64,000 nucleotides of DNA from Litoditis marina (taxonomy: Eukaryota; Nematoda; Chromadorea; Rhabditida; Rhabditidae): assembly GCA_964036275.1 (NCBI GenBank), contig OZ038436.1, forward strand, positions 6,668,482-6,732,481, read 5' to 3'. Below the pieces are notes generated by a model. It was not told the origin of the DNA. It saw only the letters and a program-made list of their open reading frames with translations, and did not search any database. A program made the translations under genes and the position numbers. This document shows, one piece after another, positions 34,383 through 45,830 of the stretch. Position 1 is the first letter of the stretch. Every line of letters begins with the position of its first letter.

Positions 34383-36755
34383 TGTCAGGGTACCCCTCGC
34401 GCGAAATCAACCTAGCGGAAAGTGTGTGCGTTTGGTGTGCATGATTGTGAGTTGCGTGTGCTGATCGGTGTTTGGCGTGTAGAGTTCTAAACGCGCGGCA
34501 AATTCAAACTTCAACTAGGAATCATCACAGTTGAGTCAAAATAATTTCAATCTAATTAACTATGAATAGTAAACAATTCACAACTATGAATAGCCAATAT
34601 TTGAAGCTACCTATATTCTAGCATATTTTCGTTTAAAAAATGGTAAATTAATACAAAATCCTTTCACTTTCACATATTCTGCGATATGTGGTATCTAAAA
34701 TCCATGCGTAATTTTGAGTTTTTTGCAGTATAAATCAAAAAATATACTCAAACGAACAACTACTACCTAGAATCTCCTCAACGAGAGTGGTTGCGAAACA
34801 CAATTAAAAGAATTGAAGTGAAGTAGATAATTTTTTGGCTATTATTACCAATGGTAGTAAGGTGTTTAGAAACATGTTTTTGCAGTATAAATCAAAAAAT
34901 ATACTTAAACGAACAACTACTACCTAGAATCTCCTCAACGAGAGTGGTTGCGAAACACAATTAAAAGAATTGAAGTGAAGTAGATAATTTTTTGGCTATT
35001 ATTACCAATGGTAATAAGGTGTTTAGAAACATGTTCCGTAAGTTATACGCCTGTATTTCCTATGTACCCTGTCTTGCTGTGGTGTTCGCTGTTATTTTGA
35101 TTCTCATTTCATGGAGAAAACACTTTATTAAGGAAACAAACAATATAAAACAACTGAGATCGCAAAATAATAGTATGACACAAAAGTTGATCGGGAATTA
35201 AGGGAAAGATGAGAGAAGAATTTGTAGATGTGCCCATCTTGTTATTGACAATTCTGAAAAGAAAACAGAGTTAAAGAGAGAAACAGCTGTTAATGATAAC
35301 ATTGATAACATCATGTTCAAAACTGTAATTTGAATTTACACAATCAGTACACTTTTTCTGCATTTCACTCGTAGCAGTTTACTTTTAATTAATATATTTT
35401 GAGTATTTCCAGGAAATGAAATTTCCGAAAGTGAATAGGTGAAGTTGAATTAGTGAACTGGTATAATCGTTAACTGACAAACTCGGAACTTGAATCTCGT
35501 AAGCGGATGAACTCAAACTCAGTAAACGTTCTAGTGTTGAACACAGAGCTCATCCACTGAACACTAATCTTTTTCTTTGAACTTTTGCTCTCAGGTTCGA
35601 TTCCGGCAAGTGACAGAAATTGATAGATTTGGCACTCATTTTATTATTATCGTAAATAGCAGTGATTGAGTGATTAATACGAATCGAAAAATCATAGGTA
35701 TCGCTGAGGTTGAGCTATCTTCCTGTTGTATTTGTAGTTTGATTTCGCTGCATTTCAAGCGTAATTGGCAAAATAGTCATGTGTGTGCAAATCAAACTAC
35801 AACCCAGTTTGGATAGCCTATCTGTTCAAAAATACACGAGTTTCTGAGATCTAATGAACTCGTGAACATTATGATGGACGAACAGTTCTCAAATTAATGT
35901 TATTGCTATTCTCCTAGTATCTCGAGAAAACATTGTAAACTGTCAGCAATCCCAATTTTTGTGGGATAAACTCATTCTGATGTGTCCTCCGTTGGAGAAA
36001 ATCCCGATTGAAAAACACAGCAGAATTTTCAGAGTTCAATATGCCACCGCTTCACTTGTGACGTTGATTATATCTCATATCAGATTTGTGTCAACAAAAA
36101 TACAATACTGAATCTGGAACTTCATTTGCAACTCACTTCTTGTATGACCTCCTGCCTTGCTTTAAAATCCTTCTCAACCGAGGTTTGCTGTGCAGGTCGA
36201 TGGATATATACTCCAATCGCACCTAGAAGTATACCTTTAGTTTGAGACTAGCTTTGGCTTATAGTCGGTTGACATAAAAATACACACAAATATGGCACAT
36301 TCAGAGCATTATTTTATCTTCATTTCTACGTTCTAACCAAGTCTCAGCGATCGATGTACATTGATCGTTCAAAGGGCTGCCCTGTTTTGATTGACTTTCT
36401 CCGAGAATAACAAGTACACTGTTTACCCCAAAAGTAAGGTGAAGTGGACTCACTTTACTTAATGGACGTTATGTTCCCTAAAACTGACCAAGATTTAGTG
36501 GCATGATTCGAAACACATTAGATTATTACAGCCGAGTGAACTAGATCAGTTATAATGTTTAATTAATATGTGAATAGTTGAAAAAATAAAGAAAAATATC
36601 AAACTCAATTGAAAAATTCGAATGAGTTTGTTTGGCGCCCGATTCACGAGCAGCGAATCATGCACGCAGCACACACCAAACACAAACGCACACCCCAGTT
36701 GCAATTACCAACACTCAGTTTATCAAGTCAATTTCGCGCGGAGGGTGCATTGACA
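34383..36755. mobile_element. 2.37-kb TIR transposon (non-autonomous) in BEL LTR
   Basis: It begins TGTCAGGGTACCCCTCGCG and ends with the inverted, partly diverged form; 25 terminal bases pair with five mismatches. The inverted likeness continues less strictly inward (GTGTGTGCGTTTGGTGTG against its partner near 36670-36710). A 6-bp direct repeat ATAAAT flanks it (34377-34382, 36756-36761). Removing it restores the LTR length exactly. Inside I find no transposase; the longest frame (34992-35201, 69 codons) has one hydrophobic segment and no family match. The superfamily is not clear to me. Confidence 0.8.
34720..35033. repeat. 157-bp tandem duplication inside the TIR element
   Basis: 34720-34876 and 34877-35033 are nearly identical (differences such as ATACTCAAAC/ATACTTAAAC and GGTAGTAAGG/GGTAATAAGG). 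Recent duplication. Confidence 0.9.
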
Positions 36756-36761
36756 ATAAAT

Positions 36762-36989
36762 CCTATTATGAGTAGAACAGTACACAGTATAGTTATTGGT
36801 TTATATAAGAAAACATCAAATAACAGACAACAACAGAGTACTCTGGAAGAGAGCACTCGAGAAGGCAACCATTCAGTAAGTAAACATATCAAACATAATG
36901 ACGAGTGGGTCGGCGATCCTGGCACACGTTCACGTGGAATTTACGACCATCCAATTAGCATATATGCTAATCTCAAGTGCGTGAGCACA
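36762..36989 (-). repeat. BEL 5' LTR, outer part
   Basis: Remaining 228 bp of the split 5' LTR, matching 20977-21204, ending GAGCACA and followed by the target duplication ACTGC at 36990-36994. Confidence 0.9.
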
Positions 36990-37036
36990 ACTGCGTTTAC
37001 AAGATTATTCATGTTCAATTTTGTTAATTTGAAGAA

Positions 37037-37105
37037 GGACGATTATATGGTCCAATCCCAACGCTTCAGTCCTTCAAACTGCAATACATTTTCCAATTGC
37101 AGTTC
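37037..37105. repeat. Dispersed repeat (CCAATCCCAAC type), copy 1
   Basis: Matches 48209-48275: AAGAAGGACGATTAT, CCAATCCCAAC, TTCAGTCCTTCA, TGCAATACATTTT. It sits in a ~110-bp insert that is present only in the duplicated copy of the F-BAR gene segment. Confidence 0.6.
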
Positions 37106-37159
37106 AAACGACCGTTGACACGAGATTGGTACACATAATCTTCTTTGAGCTGCCAAGTT

Positions 37160-38365
37160 AGTTTTCATTTCCTTCCAGTAATCTTCTTAACTCACGAATA
37201 ATCTTGAAAAAGAGGGGGGGGGGGGTAGACGTATATTTCAATCACTGTTTCTGGTAGCCTTTACAACTAATAAATGAGTGATAATGAATGCTGTTTCATT
37301 TTGACATAGGTAGCTGTTCAAAAACTAAATATTTGTGCATTAACGAATTTTGAATATCGCGAGTGTAGCGCGCGCCAATGTTTCATGCTGGCTATAAATT
37401 CGAGGCGATTCATTCTCGCTAGTAGAGTTTTGGTACATGCCAGAAAAAGTGAAAGTCCAACTAACCATAGTTTACATTTTGATTTGTTGCATTCGGTTAC
37501 TTCCATCCCACACTCAAAGTAACCAACATTGCGTACCTTTCTTTTTTCCACTTTAGATACATTGGATTACATTACACTCCATACATCACATAACATACAT
37601 TGCGAATTTTTGGAATCGGACTCTTACAAACAAAAAATGGGTATCATTCGCCTCCTCACAAGAGAATTGGGTTACCCTTGAATCAACTACTTCAGCATTC
37701 GGTTACTTTTCTCAATCGATAAACACAATGTAACCAAATTGACAATTGTTTTCCATACTCCAGAACAAATCGTTTACCTACATAGTCACGCTATTTGAGC
37801 TGTACACAATTAACAAACCTTACCATAATCAAGGAAAAATTGGTTACTTTTTCAATCGGTTACCTCTGTATTTTTCCCTCCGTGATACGTGGATATTGGG
37901 TACTGTATCCTCGTCTTCAACCAACAAATCTCGAAAAGTGAGACAGTTATTGACAATATTTGTGCTTGAAATAATTGCTCGAGTGACAATGGACATGATT
38001 TCTCATACGTATTTTGTGTTCCATTAATGATTTCGCCTGAGTAATGAAGAAGTTTTAAAGGTTTTAAAATTGAAATATATGTAAAACGAGTCCCCACCCT
38101 CTCTATGGGCGCCGTTTTCCCCGTGCAATTGTCCTCCAAATTGATGACAGTAGCTGGCAATTGATCTTCTTTTCTGATATTTGATCTCATCAACTGGAAT
38201 GAAACTCGTAAACTGGGTCAAAAACTCTATACTTTAGTTGGTTTTTGATCTTTGGCCGGAGGTGGTGGTGCGGGATTCTTTCGACGATGGCTCTGCAAGG
38301 ATATTCGGGCAGAGAAGGGGGGGGGGGGGGGGTGAAAGTAAAACACATTACACATTTAACAGAGC
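37160..38365 (-). pseudogene. Inverted duplicate of F-BAR gene exons
   Basis: Reverse-strand copy of 12250-13815. The exon encoding NPAPPPPAKDQKP (from 38292 down) and the exon with EDQLPATVINLEDN are still open and keep a CAG acceptor in the first case, but the donor after the first is altered. About 150 bases covering the acceptor and first half of the third exon are deleted near 37905. It cannot encode the same protein segment. Its orientation opposite to the source gene means read-through transcripts could pair with the source mRNA. Confidence 0.7.
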
Positions 38366-38488
38366 GGTTATCGATGTTTTTAGATTGGACTTAGCATCTT
38401 TCTCTTAATAATATGGACTGGAGGTTAGAAGGCCCTAGTGAATTCAAACGAGAGATTGAGAGTACATCTGGGTTGGCATCTTTACCAA

Positions 38489-38495
38489 TGTTTCA
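38489..38495 (+). promoter_or_regulatory. piRNA (21U)-like upstream motif
   Basis: CAATGTTTCACCAAGAATATATA; YRNT ends fall 36 and 39 bases after the core (38531 and 38534). Same TGTTTCACCAAG extension as the minus-strand copies. Confidence 0.4.
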
Positions 38496-38559
38496 CCAAG
38501 AATATATAACCGGTCATGTACCAAACTTAATGATTTTGCGATCGGTCTCGATCTTTCTA

Positions 38560-38965
38560 AGCTGATGTATTTCAAAACATATTATTGTCTTTTGTTTGGT
38601 TTCTCATCAAATGACGAACTACAGGAAATATTTTTGTGAAAGGATTGTTCCTTATTTGTTTCCGAACAATGAGACATTTTCCAGGTTGATATTGAAAAAT
38701 TGAGTTCTGACACAGTGAATGAGTTATCTCTTCAAAACTTGAATAATCTGGCGCCAACTATCTTGCTATAACGTGGGGAATAGTTTGTTTAATCTTCTGG
38801 ATAAGGGTGGTTAAACTCGGATTCGAAGCTCGACTCAGCTCGGAAAACTCGAAAATCTAAACTCGAAAACTCTTTCTTTTCTCCGACACATGCCAAATTT
38901 TGGTTTTGGTTCGGGGATAGGTTTTAGAGCCGTGAGATCCTAGTCTCGCAAGAATTCAAATTCAT
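38560..38965. repeat. Left arm of 0.4-kb inverted-repeat pair
   Basis: Reverse complement of 41970-42362 with moderate divergence; shared blocks include TTTTAGAGCCGTGAGATCCTAGTCTCGC and the region encoding APDYS-FEEITHSLC in either strand. The pair encloses 3.0 kb and may be the ends of one large element or an inverted duplication. Confidence 0.65.
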
Positions 38966-39355
38966 AGCAGGAGTTATCTGATAGTACAAAATACGATCCC
39001 AGGAATAACTTCAATTTTAACAGAGTTCAACTAAACTCAATCAACTAACTACAGAAAGTACAAAACACACACGGAATGATAGATTCATTTACGGAACATG
39101 ATAGAAGTATCGCGAATTGAATAATAATGGATGAATATAGAATAAAATATAAAATAATAATAATATAAATAAAGAATTGTGAGAGATGGGTGCAGATAAG
39201 AAAGGCCAAGGCATTTACTTATCTGACACATGGAGTATAAAATTTCACATGATACACTTACCACATGTACGATTCGAACTAGGAAAGACTGAAAAGGTTT
39301 CGAAGAAACAGTGTCAGGGTTTATGGAGGTCGAAGCGCACTGTAAAGATAAAACC

Positions 39356-39469
39356 GGCGTTTTACTACAGTAGCGACACCGTACTACCACCGTTTTACTG
39401 GTAGTGTTACTGCAGTATCGCTAGCCGTAAAACGGTGGTAGTACGGTGTCGCTACTGCAGTAAAACGCC
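39356..39469. repeat. 43-bp inverted repeat
   Basis: Arms 39356-39398 and 39427-39469 are reverse complements with a single mismatch (TACTACAG against CTGCAGTA), with a 28-base loop. Further TACTGCAGTAAAA-like units follow to 39510. Confidence 0.85.
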
Positions 39470-40443
39470 AGTAAAGCTGTAGTTCAACTGCAGTAAAACA
39501 GCAGTAAAAATTATTTTGAATTATCGAAAATAAAATACTTAAAAATTATTATTTTTATAAATCTCTTCATGGCCCTTCTAGTATCCAGTCCTCACGTACT
39601 AAATACTAAGTTCGCTTCAGAGGTGAAAAGTACCTCAAACTTGGGTAATTAAACCGAAAACAGCCAGAAGCCTGCAGAGCAGTCTCGCAGACATCCGTAT
39701 CTAGTATAGGTATCTCGTGTGGTATTAGATATCTAGTTCAGATCTGAGGTTACTTGAGATACATTACCGGTTTACTGGTAGTAATCGTTACCAGAAGTTT
39801 ATCACTGAATCGCGGGACGTTTACCACCGCATCACCACAGTTTAACGATTACTACCGTTCTATCAGTGTCTTAACTGTAGAAGTTCCTATGCAGTAAGAA
39901 TAAAACAGTTGAGTTGTTAAGTTTGTTAAGTTCTTAAACATAATTCTCTTAAAACATCATTCTGATCCTATCATGACTCAACCAATATTCATACAGTCCC
40001 AATCTAACAAAACAAGCTAATCTCTTCAAAAACAAATGTTTATATTTGTGACATCACTATTTTCCCAATCTACCAACTTCTCCAAACGTACAATCATTGT
40101 TTCAATTGTGCTTTACTGCAAAAGTGCATATTATACAATGAGCGCGTAACAGAGTAAACTATACTTTAAATCTTATTTTTATCTTCCATGTCTCCATTTT
40201 CTCGTAATTGGAGTGCCACATATACCAACGAAAGACACGCGAATAAACATTCTATTATATTCTATTCTTCTGTTCTTTAGTTTCCCATGACGCAATGTTA
40301 CACTAGACATAATTATTATAAATTTGACCAACTTTTGTTACTGTTTCGATTCAAACCATATTTGCGGATTAAGACGCTGAGAGACCGATTGTTGTGCAAA
40401 GAAAGTTGAACTTGATTAACAGCCTTTCCAGATAGCAAACTCT

Positions 40444-40983
40444 ATGTCAACTTTTCATGTGCGGAAGTTCGAAACCCCGGAACAGCGAAAGGCCGGATTC
40501 CTCGCCAGACAATCGAAACGAGACGCCGCCCGAGCTGAGGTCACCGACCAAACTACAATCCTGCCAAGTCCAGCCAACACCAATCTTCAGACAGAAATGG
40601 AGGTAGTTGAAGAAAGTAGAAGTTCTGTCATTATTACTTCTCCCTCTGCTACATGTGATTCTCCTCTAGCCATTTCATCTGAACATATCACTTGTTCAGC
40701 TCCTTCTGAATTCCCTGCAACTGATGATTCAATTTCTATTCCTGCTTCCGGTTCATTTAATAACCGGACTTCTACAAACACCATGTTCCACCAACATTGT
40801 ATCCCAGTCAGCTCGAGAGAATTGCTCGCTATTGTAAAGAAGTACACTCTCATTGTGAACAATTTCCTAACGCATCTGTTGAGGACTATTATGTTTTCGT
40901 TGTTCCGCCTTACTTCAGAACTACCTTCATTATCAAGTACTATGAGTTGTACGACTACAAGATCATCCCTGCTTCTCGTATGA
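40444..40983 (+). CDS. Hypothetical protein inside the retroposed segment
   Basis: 179 codons starting ATG right after the target duplication. The N-terminus is highly charged (VRKFETPEQRKAGFLARQ, then SKRDAARAEV); the middle is Ser/Thr/Pro-rich. After about codon 115 the better-looking continuation is in the +1 frame (PSQLERIARYCKEVHSHCEQ, then FPNASVEDYYVFVVPPYF to 41000), so there is probably a frameshift. The basic N-terminus recalls the starts of some Helitron-type or LINE ORF1 proteins, but I cannot identify it. Confidence 0.4.
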   Translation: MSTFHVRKFETPEQRKAGFLARQSKRDAARAEVTDQTTILPSPANTNLQTEMEVVEESRSSVIITSPSATCDSPLAISSEHITCSAPSEFPATDDSISIPASGSFNNRTSTNTMFHQHCIPVSSRELLAIVKKYTLIVNNFLTHLLRTIMFSLFRLTSELPSLSSTMSCTTTRSSLLLV

Positions 40984-41173
40984 AAAACTTTTATATGTGA
41001 TATTTCTCTTTCTTCTCTCCTTTTCCATCAGCTGCATCAATATTTCTGAATCTCTCCAGATTTAATATCTCTCCATCCTCGCTATTTTAATTTTCTCTTT
41101 TACATAAGTTCATGTATAATCGTCATCATAACACGTTACAATTTGTTCTGCCATTTATATATGAGCAACAAAC

Positions 41174-41611
<438 letters not shown>

Positions 41612-41969
41612 CAGATAGCAAACTCACATGGACTCAAGCACCTCAAACTTATGGTGGTCGTGAAACATTGGCGCGCATCATGACGTACTAGCGTAATCGA
41701 AGATGTAACTATAGGGTAAATAGTGGTGTGAAAGTTCATTTTTTGCGATCCAACTTACCACATTTAAGACTAGATGTGGCATTCTAACCAGAGAAATAGA
41801 GTGGAAGTGGTGAAAAGAGGAGTATCGATATGGAACTTAACATGGTTGAACAATCGGTGAGTGCTTTGTAGGACATATTCATATATCCTGACCTTAATGG
41901 TTTATGTATGTATCCCGATCTTACTTATTCACAATGTTTTCGTTCTTTTACTTTTTAATTAATATCATA

Positions 41970-42362
41970 AATTCTTGCGAGACTAGGATCTCACGGCTCT
42001 AAAAATTACCCCAAACCAAAACCAAAATTTGGCATGTCTCTGAGAAAAGAAAGAGTTTTCGAGTTTAGATTTTCGAGTTTTCCGAGCTGAGTCGAGTTTC
42101 GGATCCGAGTTCAACAACGCTAATCGAGAACAATGAACAAACTATTTCCCACGTTTTAGCAATACAGTTGGCGCCAGATTATTCAGGTTTCGAAGAGATA
42201 ACTCATTCACTGTGTCACAATTCTCCAATGGCAATCTGTAAATTGTCTCATTGTTCGGAAACGAGTGAAATTAACACTTACGCAAAAATATTTCCTGTAG
42301 TTCGTCATTTAATGGGAAAGCATAAGAGCACCAGATCATATGTTTTGAAATACATCAGCTTA
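41970..42362. repeat. Right arm of 0.4-kb inverted-repeat pair
   Basis: Partner of 38560-38965. Just beyond it (42480-42505) ACACCTTATCAGTTGATAAGG also occurs near 14795, linking this area to the repeats around the F-BAR gene. Confidence 0.65.
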
Positions 42363-42373
42363 TATAAACTCGG

Positions 42374-42380
42374 TGAAACA
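42374..42380 (-). promoter_or_regulatory. piRNA (21U)-like upstream motif
   Basis: Minus-strand CGTATGTTTCACCGAGTTTATATAA; a YRNT (TGAT) puts a T 39 bases after the core at about 42335. Confidence 0.35.
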
Positions 42381-42505
42381 TACGGGTACAGGCAAAGGTT
42401 TCGTCGAGAATCCATTCAAATAGTTTGTAAGTTAAGAAAGATCGAAAACATGAGAAACTAAGCGAACCGCAACCTAAAATCTAATTAACACCTTATCAGT
42501 TGATA

Positions 42506-44579
42506 AGGTTCCTTTTATACTCTGTTATTATACATGTCTCATTTCAAGAATATCATTTTGTACTGCAACACATGTAAACCGTACTGATTACAAAGACAAT
42601 AGCTCGTACTTATAGCCATCATGAAACACTGGCGCGCTTTATTATGTGAAAATAATGGTATTTCACGAACATTAAATTCTTAAGCAACTAACCAAGGTTT
42701 ATCACACTGTTTACTCATTATGTGCTAAGTGGTATAGGCTATGACAAACAGTGACCAACGTAAATTGTAATGTTCTCTTACATCACACACTAGTATTAAG
42801 GCAAATAGTAAAGGAGACGATACACGCATAATTCAACGTATTGACACCACTAAAATCACTCGTATAACCATATAAACGGTTTTAGTTAGCAAACGGTTTT
42901 AGTTAGCAATCCACTGTAGTATCTTGTATTACCTTCGGTTTTAGTCAGCATTTGTGAGTCACAGAACCCAACTATTTCTCGTTTAACCTGATGTAATTGT
43001 CACACCCTCGTCCCCTGACTATTCCCCTAGTATCAATAATACTATTGAAGTGTTGAAAAGACAAGTTCTTGATTCCAACTGATTTTGTACCCTATTTCTC
43101 GAGTTATCTAGGTAACCAGAGTTGAAAGAGTTACCGAAAGCTAGGTTACATTTGGTTGGAAGGGCATTATACTTTTACCCCCCCCCCACCCTCCTTTTTG
43201 GTTATTATTACGTTCTCGTGTTTATTAGTTTTTTTAAAATTATAAATGAATAAATGCATAGAATATATAAATATTTATATTCTGTAATAAAGCTGCAGTT
43301 GTTCTAAAATACGTACACTCGCATAGATACAATAAAACTAGTCAATAGTAGTCACAGCCTTGCCACTCACTTTCTACAATCGTGAAACATTCAAGTGAGG
43401 CTATTTTGTATTCAAAGAAACTCATCACATTTGATCTACCGGCCGAAATCAATGAAACACTGGGAAAGAAAACAAAGGTCACCGGTACATAGTACAAAGT
43501 TCAATTACTCGGATAAAAAGAAACGAAGGCTAAAGATTTGACTCCAATGTACAACTTTGTGAGCAGTTGCCAATGATCAAGAAATAATCAATAAAATGTT
43601 TTCAAACCAGCACCTTATTAGATGAAATTCCATATGGGACATGTAAATTGCTCCCTAGACGAATTTACAATCTCACCAACTAAAAGTACTAAATATAAAA
43701 CACTAGGTAGGGAAAATACTATACACATATGAACATCTTAACCGACTAGCTTACTTGTCTAATTGAGAGTTGAGACTACAAAGTGCAAAGTACAATAACT
43801 GGCCTAATATGGCATGAGGCTAGAAATGGTGAGACTAGTCTCCTGCATCAGTCGAGTATACGTACAATCAGCGTCCGCCGCGTCACTCAAACCCACCTCC
43901 ACACACGTGCGATGCGCCTGAAACATTCAACTGCGTTAGAAATATTATCACACAGGCACACTGAATAAATACACCGGCTTCTTTTATGCCGAAAACATAC
44001 TCATGATGCGCCTAAAACATTCAACTGTGTTAGAGACAAATAGTCATATCAGCGCATAACTCTTTTATCTCGAAGAGTGTGGAACATTTATCGGAAAATA
44101 TTTATCACACAGTACATTTTAGTTAATGTCCGAGAAAGACGCAAGCGTTTCTTTTTCAACAACAGTACATATATAATGCGCCTCCAACATTCAACTGCGT
44201 TAGAGACAAATAGTCACATCAACGCATACTTATTCAATCAATCTCGCTATGAATGGATCATGAAAATGCGTTCGATCACACAGCTTTGATTGTTATTATT
44301 ATAGCAACATGTCGTTCAATTGGACACACTGATTTCTTTTTCAACAACAGTACATATTTGATGCGCATGAAACATTGAACTACATAGACTGAACAGACTC
44401 AAGCGAACCAGTGTTGGAGCAAATCTCTCCATATATGTACTTGATTCCATAATTATGCTGTGTTCTTTGATCAAACTACAAGTTTGGTCAGGCCCTACGA
44501 TCTTTATAGCATTTTTCTAACCATCTATTATTACTACAGTAGTATTACTATCATTATAATTACACCCGATGAAACTTAC
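42506..44579. other. Intergenic with dispersed repeats, no gene seen
   Basis: Contains a third, diverged copy of the 14380-14640 repeat at about 43150-43430 (same orientation), and three near-identical blocks around AACATTCAACTGCGTTAGA at 43921, 44014 and 44184. No exon with splice context and family likeness. Confidence 0.45.
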
Positions 44580-44981
44580 CATAAAAAACTCGGAGAACAT
44601 GTCTGGACTGTATCCGGTTACGTTCAACGAGGAATTCGGGATCGAGAATCGACTGTTTGGATTTGCGGCTTCCAGTAGTTTCTGGAACCACGAAAAGTAA
44701 CCAAACAAATAGGATCGTGGCCGGTAACCACAAATGTAACCAGTTTCAACATAGATAAGTACTAGAACACCCCTAGTATGAAAAATGCTCACAAACGTTG
44801 AGGTAACTATTAACAAAGTGGGAATCAAGAGAAGAAAGTTGAATTCTATAAATGTGAGCAGTCTCTTCGAGCTATCTTCATCTTGTTTGCACGAGTGAGT
44901 CTCATCAATCTCAATTTGTCTCTGTAGTCCAGTCATATATTTGAAAAAAAAAACAATCACTAGGAATGTAGAGTTGTTTTT
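44580..44981 (-). CDS. Single internal exon of an unknown minus-strand gene
   Basis: A 134-codon phase-0 exon between a TTGTTACAG acceptor and a perfect ATG|GTAAGT donor, inside an unusually long open frame (183 codons, 44517-45068). It has one or two hydrophobic stretches (FNFLLLIPTLLIVTSTFVSI; STFLVIVFFF) and N-glycosylation-type NSS/NVT sites. A membrane protein is likely; no family recognised. It would be transcribed divergently from the downstream UDP-glycosyltransferase gene. Flanking exons were not found. Confidence 0.45.
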
Positions 44982-45505
44982 CTGTAACAAAATTTTAAGT
45001 TTGACGATACAAAGTGTATTGAAAATTTTCATTTCAATCAAGAACAGAGAAACTGAGGTGCCTTTCAAAATTTCAAAAATGACCAGCTTTTCTTAACTCA
45101 CGGAAAACTTGTGAAACACCGCAGAACTCAAGAACGAGCAATGTGCTTAATATCGACGTTTTGGGTTATATATTTAGATAATTAGTACAATCTATTCGAT
45201 CCTACATGTATTTTGTGGTAGGCTGCTAAATTCTTAATGGGAATAGTGAGAGTTATTCACTCAGTAAATTATGTGAGTACTGGTGAATTTTTCGTTGAAA
45301 ATGAAGAAAAAGTTGCTATTCACTTTTTGAAAGCGTGGTTTTAGAGTACCCAAATGTTGACAGATTAACATAGTTAACTTTTAAACTTCCGGTTCAAACC
45401 TAAGGCGCATACATGTTTGATGATTTTAATTGATGTTCATATTTTTTCGTGCGAATAACAGAAACAAATCGTTTTCGAAAAATATCCTAGGCTTTGTACA
45501 TTTGG

Positions 45506-45512
45506 TAAAACA
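45506..45512 (-). promoter_or_regulatory. piRNA (21U)-like upstream motif (variant)
   Basis: Minus-strand CACTCGCATGTTTTACCAAAT. YRNT (CGAT) puts a T 38 bases after the core, at 45468. Confidence 0.35.
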
Positions 45513-45695
45513 TGCGAGTGCGGGTGAATATTTCGTTGAAGAATGCTGCTCAGAAGTTTGAGAGCATGGTTTTAAAATATACAAATATAAGCAGCACGAC
45601 TGGTGTAATTCGAAGTTTTTTTTGGTATTTCAAATAAGTTTTTGTATGATGCAGGCAACGGTTTCTGTAAAATACACCAGCCTCTATACACTTGC

Positions 45696-45702
45696 TGAAA
45701 CA
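45696..45702 (-). promoter_or_regulatory. piRNA (21U)-like upstream motif
   Basis: Minus-strand CACTCGCATGTTTCAGCAAG followed by TGTATA. YRNT (CGTT) puts a T 39 bases after the core, at 45657. Confidence 0.4.
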
Positions 45703-45830
45703 TGCGAGTGCGTGTAAACGTCTCTTTCAGAATTAACGGTTTATTTTCGCTTTAATACAAAAGCGAAAAAGAGTCGGTGAAAATTAGTGATATTTTTTCT
45801 CCGTTACAATACGTTTTGAAAACATTTCAG

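Larger units (their letters stand above)
20820..36989 (-). mobile_element. BEL/Pao LTR retrotransposon, degenerate, with two nested insertions
   Basis: It starts TGTTCGAAGG and ends GAGCACA, and is bounded by direct repeats ACTGC at 20815-20819 and 36990-36994. Both LTRs are 385 bp once the 34383-36755 insertion and its target duplication are discounted. On the minus strand the order is LTR, tRNA primer site, gag, protease, RT, RNase H, integrase, extra zinc-knuckle frame, LTR: the usual BEL order plus one frame. Coding is broken by stop codons at 32646-32648, 32466-32468, 31216-31218, 25077-25079, 23821-23823 and 22486-22488, and by frameshifts near 32330 and 24375. By eye the LTRs differ at roughly seven positions, suggesting a fairly recent insertion. 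Confidence 0.95.

Noticed and set aside
35585..35615. B-box-like GGTTCGATTCCGG on the plus strand
   Set aside because: No other tRNA parts upstream; probably chance or an old SINE fragment.
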